Shown one piece after another: positions 30,205-37,944 of a DNA stretch of 64,000 nt. Numbering within the stretch: the stretch's first letter is position 1; every line of letters begins with the position of its first letter. A model generated the notes under the pieces. The model was not told where the DNA came from and did no database searches. It saw only the letters and a list, made by a program, of their open reading frames with translations. The DNA is from Candidatus Bathyoplasma sp. NZ (lineage in GTDB: Bacteria; Bacillota_I; Bacilli_A; MAG-NZ): positions 92,200 through 156,199 of the forward strand of contig JABENI010000004.1 of assembly GCA_013332095.1 (NCBI GenBank), read 5' to 3'. The position numbers and the translations under genes are program-made.

Positions 30205-30569
30205 AAAACCATCCTTCTTATATGATTTTTGATATTTTTTAACTCATATATTTTTAAGATAACCATTTTATCTAATAAAATAATAAGAATTGTAAAAGTT
30301 ATTTGATAAACTACAAAAATATTCAAGGAAAAAATTACTATTATCATTTGTTATTTCTGATAAAGACCGAAATTGATATTTAAATACAGTTATATTATGT
30401 GATAAAATCATGGTTTAAATTTGGTAATAATTGTTGTTGAAAATCTATTGAAAAGCACTTTTAAATCGGCTATAATTTAATTGCCTGATAACTTTAAAAT
30501 CCATTTTTTACAAGGAAAATAAAGTTTTTACTACAGAGGAAAGGAATTTCCTTTTGGAGGGATTTAAAA
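30205..30569. other. Divergent intergenic region of the pilus locus
   Basis: These 365 bases separate the minus-strand pilin operon from the plus-strand pilus operon. They hold the strong plus-strand promoter described separately and a leader of about 90 nt. The leader contains a palindrome AAAGGAATTTCCTTT (30540-30554) directly before the GGAGGG ribosome-binding site, which could partly mask that site. No ORF and no known c-di-GMP riboswitch were recognised. No convincing minus-strand promoter was found. Confidence 0.6.
30448..30476 (+). promoter_or_regulatory. Promoter of the plus-strand pilus operon
   Basis: TTGAAA (30448-30453), a 17-bp spacer and a perfect TATAAT (30471-30476). Confidence 0.83.
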
Positions 30570-31634
30570 ATGAATTTTAAAAGAATTATAGCAATTTTTT
30601 TGATTGTTTTAATGTTGATAACATTACGGTTTTTTTGGTATGATGTTTCCAGTAAATATTATGCAAATGATACTAGTTTGGGTAATATTTATTTAGGAGG
30701 GGAATTACAAGATAAAACAGATGATATTTTAACTGTTGAACTTAATAAATTTATAAAAAACTTAAAGGTAAAGCTTTTTTTTAACAATGAAACGTTTGAA
30801 CTTGAAAAAAACTTTATCGATATTAATTTATCAGAAACACTGAATTCAATTACTGCTGGTAAAGATAACTTGCTTTTTTCTGAAATTAATTTAACTAATT
30901 TAGAAAATCAAATCATTTTAATATACGGCGAAAAAATTAATTCAGAAATTGACTACATAAAATTAGAGAAATATGTAAAATATAAAGTGGCATCCCTAGA
31001 TGAAGAAATAATAATTAATTTAGCAGATTATTTTACCGATTTTGAAAATCTTTATCAAGAAGTTAATTATTTTAAATATGAAATGGACAACACATACGCT
31101 TTTGGACTTAATAATATCAAAATAGAAATTGATGGTAAAAAGGAATTTTCTCTTTTAGATGCAGTTAAAAACTTAGATTTAAATGAAAGAGAATTAGATA
31201 TTTTAGGAACAGGAATTACTAATTTGGTAATTGATACTAACTTTGTTAATTTGAGAAGAGAAAATAGTAATTTATTACCAAATGAAATTAATTCTAGAAT
31301 TATTGCTTACGAAACAGATATTAGTAAAATCCACAAGCAAGATTTAATATTTTATAATCCTAACGATTATACTTATACAATTGAAATTAATAGAGATACT
31401 AGTAATGTGGAGTTTATTCTTAAAGGAATTCCTTTTAGAATAAAATATGGTCATAGAATTGAAAAAGTAGAAATACCTTACACCATTTTAGAGTGGGACA
31501 GCGAACAAGAAGTTGAAAATGGTTATAACGGACTACTAGTTAAAATTTACAGATATGAAATTTTAGAAGATTTAAATATTAATAGTCAACTGATATCTTC
31601 CAATTTTTATCGACCAGAAGTAGAATTTAAATAG
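30570..31634 (+). CDS. VanW-like exported protein heading the pilus operon
   Basis: A 354-residue protein with an N-terminal signal anchor (residues 4-23). The C-terminal part resembles the end of VanW/YoaR-type proteins: DLIFYNPNDYTYTIEINRD, a KGIPFRIKYG strand, then NGYNGLLVKIYRYE and a final SSNFYRPEVEFK. The usual GGG-x-Cys-Gln core of VanW domains is not visible, so the domain is divergent or degenerate. It starts with ATG after GGAGGG and is followed 11 bases later by pilB. Its job in pilus assembly or in anchoring to the cell wall is a guess. Confidence 0.6.
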   Translation: MNFKRIIAIFLIVLMLITLRFFWYDVSSKYYANDTSLGNIYLGGELQDKTDDILTVELNKFIKNLKVKLFFNNETFELEKNFIDINLSETLNSITAGKDNLLFSEINLTNLENQIILIYGEKINSEIDYIKLEKYVKYKVASLDEEIIINLADYFTDFENLYQEVNYFKYEMDNTYAFGLNNIKIEIDGKKEFSLLDAVKNLDLNERELDILGTGITNLVIDTNFVNLRRENSNLLPNEINSRIIAYETDISKIHKQDLIFYNPNDYTYTIEINRDTSNVEFILKGIPFRIKYGHRIEKVEIPYTILEWDSEQEVENGYNGLLVKIYRYEILEDLNINSQLISSNFYRPEVEFK

Positions 31635-31645
31635 TAGGTGGTAAA

Positions 31646-33301
31646 TTGCCCAAAATAATTAGAAAAAAAATTGAAGAGATATTATTAGAAGCTGGAGTTG
31701 TAGCAAAATCTGATATTGAAAAAGCATCGCAAATATGTGGTCCTAAAGAAAAAATAGAAAATGTTTTAATTGAATTAGGCGTCATCAATGAAGTTAAAAT
31801 TCAGATGGCTTTATCTAAAATAATGGGAATAGAAATCATAAGTTTAAAAAATTATCCAATTGATAAAGCAATGGTCGATTACATCGATGAGCGGTACGTT
31901 ACGGAGAAACGTTTATTGCCCTTAAAATTTGAGGAAGATGAAGTAATTATTGCAATGGCTGATCCAACCGATTATATAACAATAGTTGATTTAACAACCA
32001 TATTTGGAAAAGAAATTGTCGTAATGATGGCATCAAATAATGAAATTTTGTATGCGATTAGAAAATTTTATGGTCTCAACCGAATGATGGGTGAACTTAA
32101 GGAAAATGATAAAAATGTCGTTGAAAATTATGAATCACTAGAAGAAGAAAATATAAGTCCAATGATTGAATTAGTGGATAAAATATTACAAAATGCTGTT
32201 TTAGAATACGCTAGCGATATTCATATTAATCCACTTAAAAATTCCGTAGATATTTACTACAGAATAGATGGTATTTTAAATTCTGAAATGACTTTGCCGA
32301 AAAAATTTCAAAATCAAATTGTAGCGCGAATAAAAGTAATGGCTAAATTAGACGTTAATGAGGTACGTTTACCACAAGATGGCAGAATTAAATTAAATTT
32401 ACTAAATAAAGAAATTGATTATCGTGTTTCCATTCTCCCAACTTATTTGGGTGAAAAAATTGTTCTTAGAGTATTAGATTTAAGTAGAATAGGTGGTTCG
32501 ATGGCTACTTTAGGATTTTCTGAAGAAAACATTCAAATTATTTCAAAGGCAATTAATCTCCCCCACGGAGTAGTAATGGTCTCAGGACCAACAGGAAGTG
32601 GGAAATCAACAACGTTATATAAATTTTTAGAACAAATAGATTCTATCACTAAAAATATTATAACAGTAGAAGATCCGGTAGAAATGCAACTGAGTGGAAT
32701 TCATCAAGTTCAAGTTAGAGAAGAAGTGAATTTAACTTTTTCGAATGCTTTAAGGTCAATTTTAAGACAAGATCCAGATGTAATATCTATTGGAGAAATT
32801 AGAGATTCTGAAACGGCAACAATAGCGATGCGTTCAGCTTTAACAGGACATTTAGTATTTTCAACAATTCATACAAATAGTGCAATAGAAACAGTATCAA
32901 GATTAAAAGATATGGATATAGAACCGTTTTTAATTAGTTCAGCCTTGAATATAGTAGTGGCCCAAAGATTGGTCAGAAAAATTTGTAACGTCTGCAGTTA
33001 TTGGGACGAATTGGATAAAGATGAAAAAATACTATTTGAAGAAAGAGAAATAACGGTAGAAAAAATAAAGCGGGCTAAAGGATGTTCAATTTGTAATGAC
33101 AAAGGCTATAAAGGCAGAATCGGAATACATGAAATATTAGTAATAGATGATAAAATAAGGAAAATAATAAATGAAGGTGGCGCTACTTTACAAATAGAAA
33201 AAGCAGTTAAAGGGATGAACTATTTAATTGATGATGGATTAGAAAAAGTAAAAAATGGGCTGACTACAATTGATGAAATCGCAAGGATAACGATGGACTA
33301 A
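31646..33301 (+). CDS. pilB: Type IV pilus assembly ATPase PilB (GspE family)
   Basis: Cytoplasmic ATPase that powers pilus extension. The N-terminal GspE domain covers about 1-150. Walker A is GPTGSGKSTTLYKFLEQ, the Asp box is ITVEDPVE, and Walker B is DPDVISIGEIRDSETA, followed by the His box TGHLVFSTIHTNSA. A zinc-binding CNVC...CSIC pair follows near residues 450-490, typical of PilB/GspE and absent from retraction ATPases. It is 551 residues. The start is TTG after GGTGGTAAA. Its stop overlaps the pilC start (TAATG). Confidence 0.95.
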   Translation: MPKIIRKKIEEILLEAGVVAKSDIEKASQICGPKEKIENVLIELGVINEVKIQMALSKIMGIEIISLKNYPIDKAMVDYIDERYVTEKRLLPLKFEEDEVIIAMADPTDYITIVDLTTIFGKEIVVMMASNNEILYAIRKFYGLNRMMGELKENDKNVVENYESLEEENISPMIELVDKILQNAVLEYASDIHINPLKNSVDIYYRIDGILNSEMTLPKKFQNQIVARIKVMAKLDVNEVRLPQDGRIKLNLLNKEIDYRVSILPTYLGEKIVLRVLDLSRIGGSMATLGFSEENIQIISKAINLPHGVVMVSGPTGSGKSTTLYKFLEQIDSITKNIITVEDPVEMQLSGIHQVQVREEVNLTFSNALRSILRQDPDVISIGEIRDSETATIAMRSALTGHLVFSTIHTNSAIETVSRLKDMDIEPFLISSALNIVVAQRLVRKICNVCSYWDELDKDEKILFEEREITVEKIKRAKGCSICNDKGYKGRIGIHEILVIDDKIRKIINEGGATLQIEKAVKGMNYLIDDGLEKVKNGLTTIDEIARITMD

Positions 33302-34515
33302 TGATAAATACTTACAAATACATAGCTATCAATAAAAAAGGAAAACGAGTAAAAGGAACTTTCGAAGCACCGACTAAAAAGATGATGATAAATTATCTAT
33401 CGAACAAAGGTATAACGGTAATATCAATAACTAAAAATAATAAGAAATCAAGAAATTTTTTAAACAAAGACTTAGGGAAATCATTTAACAAAATGGAATT
33501 GTTATTTTTTTTAAAACAATTAAAATCAATGTTAAAAGCAGGAGTTCGGGTAGTTGATGCGGTAGAAATATTAGCGGTCCAAACGGTAAATAATAAAAAA
33601 AGGAAAATTATCTATTCGCTATATTTTGATTTGTTAACCGGAATAAGTCTTTCTGATGCAATGTTTAAATATCCTAAAGATTTTCCAGAAATAACCGTAT
33701 TTATGATTCAAAATGGAGAATTAGCAAGTGACTTATTAAATACTTTAGAAAATATTATTTTAGGATTAGAGAGAAATGAAAAAATAAAAAAAGATATTTT
33801 TAATGCCTTAAAAACTCCAGTAATCTATGTGATAATGGCAATAGTGGTATCAATAATTATAATTAATGTAGTTTTACCACAATATATTAAATTATTCGAT
33901 ACTATAGGAGGAGAATTACCGATGCCAACACTAGTCTTATATGGCATTTATATTTTTATAAATAAATATAAAATATTAATAATTATCGTTTCAATTACTT
34001 TAGCAGTTAGTTTTTATTTAACTTATAAAAATAAAAAAGGTTATGAATTTATTAGTTTTATGACACTCAAAATGCCGGTAATAGGTGAGATAGTAAAACT
34101 GTACAATCAATCGTTAGTAGTTTCAACTTTATCGCAACTAACATCTAGTTATGTGCAGTTATTGCCAGCATTAATTGCGACCAAAGAAGTTATAAAAAAT
34201 TCAGTTTATATCAATTTGGTTGAAGATTCAATAAATAATTTAAAAATGGGGAAGAAGTTTTCAGAGGCGATAAAAAATCACTATGCGTTTAGTTCAATTT
34301 TTGTAAAAATGATTAGTATCGGAGAAGAATCAGGAGCACTGCGTGATACTCTCCAAAATTTATCAACATTTTATGAAGAAGATATAAAAACGCAAGTAGC
34401 AAAAATTAATTCTAGAGTACAACCGATTTTAATGGTTGCAGTTTATTTAATTGTATCGTTTTTGATATTAGCGGTAATGTTACCGTCGTTTAGTATTATG
34501 AATAATATTTCATAA
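33301..34515 (+). CDS. pilC: Type IV pilus inner-membrane platform protein PilC (GspF family)
   Basis: Polytopic platform protein on which pilins are assembled. Both GspF repeats are seen: FFLKQLKSMLKAGVRVVDAV in the first and LVVSTLSQLTSSYVQLLPAL with MISIGEESGALRDTL in the second. Three large hydrophobic segments lie near 175-200, 220-245 and 375-400. It is 404 residues, standard. It is coupled to pilB by an overlapping TAATG and followed by the major pilin gene. Confidence 0.94.
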   Translation: MINTYKYIAINKKGKRVKGTFEAPTKKMMINYLSNKGITVISITKNNKKSRNFLNKDLGKSFNKMELLFFLKQLKSMLKAGVRVVDAVEILAVQTVNNKKRKIIYSLYFDLLTGISLSDAMFKYPKDFPEITVFMIQNGELASDLLNTLENIILGLERNEKIKKDIFNALKTPVIYVIMAIVVSIIIINVVLPQYIKLFDTIGGELPMPTLVLYGIYIFINKYKILIIIVSITLAVSFYLTYKNKKGYEFISFMTLKMPVIGEIVKLYNQSLVVSTLSQLTSSYVQLLPALIATKEVIKNSVYINLVEDSINNLKMGKKFSEAIKNHYAFSSIFVKMISIGEESGALRDTLQNLSTFYEEDIKTQVAKINSRVQPILMVAVYLIVSFLILAVMLPSFSIMNNIS

Positions 34516-34533
34516 ATAAAAAAAGGAGATAAA

Positions 34534-34902
34534 ATGAAAATTTTAAAAAATAAAAAAGGTGTGTCATTAGCCGAAGTAATGGCAGTAATAATAATTATGG
34601 GAATTATCGCAGCAATTGCGATACCGGCAATAGGTGGGATGATTAAAGGGGCAAAGCAAAAAGCAGTTCAATCAGAAGCAGTAACACTTTTTAATGTTTC
34701 AAAATTATATTGTGTAGAAACAACATGTCCATCATTAGGAATAGTTACTGAACAAGAATTAATTACAGCAGGATATTTAGATTCAAAACTTAGTACGGGA
34801 ACAGCAGCAATAAATACCGATACAGAGGGTGGAGTTTTGAATGTTGTACTTACTCCTACTGATACTAGTTTAACAACAGTAACGTACGATGGAATAAGTT
34901 AG
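34534..34902 (+). CDS. Major type IV prepilin
   Basis: A 122-residue prepilin with leader MKILKNKKG, processing after G9, and mature start VSLAEVMAVIIIMGIIAAIA with the canonical Glu at +5. The soluble domain is small, Thr-rich at its end, and has a Cys pair (YCVETTC). The position after pilC and before the peptidase, and the good AAAGGAG site, suggest it is the main pilus subunit. Its first eight codons are nearly identical at DNA level to those of the minor pilin that lacks an ATG (28472). Confidence 0.92.
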   Translation: MKILKNKKGVSLAEVMAVIIIMGIIAAIAIPAIGGMIKGAKQKAVQSEAVTLFNVSKLYCVETTCPSLGIVTEQELITAGYLDSKLSTGTAAINTDTEGGVLNVVLTPTDTSLTTVTYDGIS

Positions 34903-34904
34903 TA

Positions 34905-35657
34905 ATGCTAATAAATTTATTTAATTTTAATAAATTTATTCAGCTTTACGCAATAGAAGGAAAAGAGATTTTTATTGTTGGAGGAATATTAATACTTTCA
35001 GCAATTCCCCTATTTTTAGGAAGTAATAGTGATAAAAAAAAAGCTATTTTTAAAGGATTACGGTGTATCAATTGTGGTAAAAATAAAAATTTTAAGTTTA
35101 CTTGTGAATGTGGAAAAAATAGCAAGTTGTTTTACCTGACGGTTTTTTTTATAACTTTTGCCAGCCTAATTTTTTCTTTAATAAAATTAAATAATTTAAC
35201 TGATTTTTTAATCGCAAGTTTAATGATTATCTTACTAAGTAGTGTTAGTGTCTCAGACATTATTGAACGAACAGTACCAGATATTTTGGTTTTAATATTT
35301 GGAATAGTTTTTCTTTTAATGAGAATTTTACTAACTCCGGAAAGACTATTGGATTCTTTTTTAGGAATGACAGGAAGTTTTTTGTTTTTTTTAACGATAG
35401 CCTATGTTGGGGAAAAAATATATAAAAGAGAAGTACTAGGTGGCGGAGACATTAAACTATACGGTGTAATTGGATTAATTTTAGGATTAAATTTAACTTT
35501 TATCTCAATATTTATTGCCTCTTTGAGTGGCTATATTTACAGTTTCTTTATTAAAGAGAGAGATTATATTGCTTTTGTTCCATTTATTAGTTTTGGGGTT
35601 TTAATTAGTTATTTTTATGGAAAAACAATTTTAGAAGGATACTTAAATTTAATATAG
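34905..35657 (+). CDS. pilD: Prepilin peptidase (PilD/ComC family)
   Basis: Membrane aspartyl protease that cleaves prepilin leaders. The two catalytic aspartates are in SVSDIIERTVPD and GGGDIKLYG. About seven membrane segments are visible. Before the catalytic part, the cytoplasmic loop carries the cysteine set CINCGKNKNFKFTCECGK, apparently a small zinc site. The N-terminal methyltransferase-like domain of larger PilD proteins is short here. It is 250 aa and starts two bases after the pilin stop. Confidence 0.91.
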   Translation: MLINLFNFNKFIQLYAIEGKEIFIVGGILILSAIPLFLGSNSDKKKAIFKGLRCINCGKNKNFKFTCECGKNSKLFYLTVFFITFASLIFSLIKLNNLTDFLIASLMIILLSSVSVSDIIERTVPDILVLIFGIVFLLMRILLTPERLLDSFLGMTGSFLFFLTIAYVGEKIYKREVLGGGDIKLYGVIGLILGLNLTFISIFIASLSGYIYSFFIKERDYIAFVPFISFGVLISYFYGKTILEGYLNLI

Positions 35658-35668
35658 TGGTGATGACG

Positions 35669-36601
35669 ATGAAGACAATTAATAGTTATTTTTCAAATTT
35701 GAAAAGCAACAAAAAAAAAATAGATATCTACTTTTTAGATGAAATTATGATTTATCTAGAAAGGGATGATGAAGAAATAATAAGTCAAGGAGAAGAGAAG
35801 ATACCTGAAGGGATTTTCAACAATGGCGTAATAATTAACGAAGAAGAATTTATTGTTTTTTTAAAAGATGTTTTTAAAGATACCGTTATTAAAAAAATAA
35901 ATTTGATTTTATATGAGAAGATAGTTTTATACAGAGTACTTAAAGTAGCAGAAGATATAAAAGAGAAGGAAATGTATCAATATCTTGATACTGCCCTAAA
36001 TAACAAAATAATATTACCGTTTAAAGATCCGATATTAGATTGCAGATTAGTTGAGAGAGCTGGGGAAAAAGAACTTCTATTTTTTGCTGTAAGTGAAAAA
36101 ATAATTAATGGATATATTAGATGTTTTAAAAAAATAAAAATGAAAATTGTGGAAACGGATATTCCATTTTTAATATTTAATAGAAAAGTACAAGAAGAGA
36201 GAACAGATCTTAGGATTGAAGAAGATGGGAAATATATTATGTTGGTAGCTGTCTATAGAAAGTTATTGAGTTTAACTGTTTGGGACAAAGACTATCCGGT
36301 TCTGAATATTACCATGATACTCAAATATGAAGATGATCAATCGTTTATTCAAGAAATTCAAGATCAAATATACGGAATAAAAAATTATTTCATTCGAAAT
36401 TTTAGCATAGAAAACGATAAATTAGACAAACTTGTCATACTACCAGTAACTTTTGATAATAAATTAAATATAAAAATTGAAAAAGTTTTAAAAGAAGAAA
36501 ATATGACCGATATTGCAAATGTTATTTTTTTAAAGCTAAAAACTGAAAGAAAAATTGATGCATTAAAGCATTTTTTAAAGGATTCTACTGAAATTAGGTG
36601 A
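35669..36601 (+). CDS. PilM-like pilus assembly protein (divergent)
   Basis: A 310-residue soluble protein between the peptidase gene and pilN, the usual place of pilM. PilM is an actin-like ATP-binding protein that links the cytoplasmic and membrane parts of the pilus machine. Sequence similarity is weak by eye: the expected strand pattern is there, but I cannot point to an intact nucleotide-binding motif, so the call rests mainly on position and length. ATG 35669 follows GGTGATG. In-frame GTG and ATG codons just upstream overlap that site. Confidence 0.6.
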   Translation: MKTINSYFSNLKSNKKKIDIYFLDEIMIYLERDDEEIISQGEEKIPEGIFNNGVIINEEEFIVFLKDVFKDTVIKKINLILYEKIVLYRVLKVAEDIKEKEMYQYLDTALNNKIILPFKDPILDCRLVERAGEKELLFFAVSEKIINGYIRCFKKIKMKIVETDIPFLIFNRKVQEERTDLRIEEDGKYIMLVAVYRKLLSLTVWDKDYPVLNITMILKYEDDQSFIQEIQDQIYGIKNYFIRNFSIENDKLDKLVILPVTFDNKLNIKIEKVLKEENMTDIANVIFLKLKTERKIDALKHFLKDSTEIR

Positions 36602-36608
36602 TTGAAAA

Positions 36609-37142
36609 ATGAAGGATTTTAGAGTTAATCTTCTTCCGAAAAGAAAAGAAAATAAGTTAATTACTACCATTTTTTTAATGGTAGCAGTTTTTGTTGTTTT
36701 TAGTGTGATAACTATTTATCTATTTTATTTGCCACTAAAATTAGTTAATGCGAAAATTTTAAAAAATGAGGTTGAACTTCAAAACATCCAATTGAAAAAT
36801 GAAAAATACCAAAACCAATTACAGCAGATAAATCTCGATAGAAAAGATATTATTTATCGTGAAACAATTGAACTTATAAATTTGAAAGCTATCGACACGG
36901 CCATTGTTTTAAACGATATTGATAGTTTTATTACAAATGATTATGATATTATTGGAACATTTTTTGATGCTGAGGAAGAGCAGGTGGCTATTACTATAGA
37001 AACGTTAGAAGATGTCCAATTGTTATTGTTTGTAAGAAAACTTAGAACATTAGCATGGGCTAAAAGTGTTGATTTTAGAACATCAGGGTCAGGAAAACAT
37101 GAAATTATAATTGATTTGCAAGTAGGTGACACAAATGATTAA
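36609..37142 (+). CDS. PilN-like pilus assembly protein
   Basis: A 177-residue bitopic membrane protein. It begins KDFRVNLLPKRKENK, matching the NLLP motif by which PilN binds PilM. One membrane segment (about 18-42), a coiled coil (45-75) and a ferredoxin-like periplasmic domain follow. It is coupled to the next gene by an 8-base overlap. The order PilM-PilN-PilO is as in other type IV pilus operons. Confidence 0.85.
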   Translation: MKDFRVNLLPKRKENKLITTIFLMVAVFVVFSVITIYLFYLPLKLVNAKILKNEVELQNIQLKNEKYQNQLQQINLDRKDIIYRETIELINLKAIDTAIVLNDIDSFITNDYDIIGTFFDAEEEQVAITIETLEDVQLLLFVRKLRTLAWAKSVDFRTSGSGKHEIIIDLQVGDTND

Positions 37143-37674
37143 AAAATGGTTACCTTTTATCGGGATTTTAGTTTTTTTTATAATGATTAATGTATTTATT
37201 AGTTTTCAAATATCTAATAAGAGAACTAAAGTTACTGATTTAAAAAAACAAGTTTCAGATTTAGAGATAGAAACAAGTATTTTAAAATCAGAGATAGATT
37301 TAATAATTAGTAATGCTGATTACAGTGAAAAATTTGAAAATGTTTTGCCAGAAGTATTTAGTTGGAGTAAATTATTAAACAAATTAGATAAAATAGAACT
37401 ACTGAGTTCGATTGATTCGACGATGAGCATTGAGGATATTGAAGAATTTTCAGAGCCACTAAAAGAGTTAGACAGTCACATTAAAATGAAAGAAATAGAT
37501 ATGAGGTTTGAGATTGTGAATCGTGAATACAGCAAAGTGGCAACTTTTATCAATCTTTTAAAGGAAGAAATTCAACTGTTTAGAATAAATAGTTTTGAGA
37601 TTACTACTAAAAATTTAGATAATTTGTACGTTCAAATTATCTTTGAAGTTTTTTACTATCAAGAGGAGATTTAA
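37135..37674 (+). CDS. PilO-like pilus assembly protein
   Basis: A 179-residue bitopic protein with an N-terminal membrane segment (about 7-26), a coiled coil (30-60) and a small C-terminal domain, the architecture of PilO. The ATG after GGTGACACAA is preferred to an in-frame GTG three codons upstream that overlaps the ribosome-binding site. It is the last intact gene of the pilus operon. No PilT retraction ATPase and no secretin gene follow; a secretin is not expected in a monoderm. Confidence 0.8.
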   Translation: MIKKWLPFIGILVFFIMINVFISFQISNKRTKVTDLKKQVSDLEIETSILKSEIDLIISNADYSEKFENVLPEVFSWSKLLNKLDKIELLSSIDSTMSIEDIEEFSEPLKELDSHIKMKEIDMRFEIVNREYSKVATFINLLKEEIQLFRINSFEITTKNLDNLYVQIIFEVFYYQEEI

Positions 37675-37695
37675 TAGAGGTGAGATAATAACTAA

Positions 37696-37869
37696 ATGGA
37701 AAATGTTTACAGTGCGAAAATTAATAAAAGTAAACTTTTTCATCTTAATAATTGCAAATTGGTGGGACTATAAAAAGATAAACAAATCAACATCAAAGAA
37801 ATAGGAGATTTTGTAAAATCATTTATCAAAATTAAATATAGTTTAAGAATGATTTGTAAACCTAGTTAG
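37696..37869 (+). pseudogene. Broken Ada-like metal-binding domain ORF
   Basis: One reading frame of 57 codons carries VYSAKINKSKLFHLNNCKLV, then an in-frame TAA (37771-37773), then KEIGDFVKSFIKIKY and the end CKPS. The pattern (Ser, Lys, then HxxxC and a late CxP) matches the Ada-type zinc-binding domain found as a tail on exported nucleases and competence proteins, whose consensus has H-x3-C followed by P-C-x2-C. The stop codon and loss of one late cysteine suggest decay. An ATG follows AGGTGA. A readthrough product is possible but unsupported. Confidence 0.5.
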
Positions 37870-37944
37870 TATAATGTTTTATAAATGACTAATAAAATCA
37901 TATTAGTTTAAGTAAAAATTAGTTACATCTAGGAGGAACAAGTA

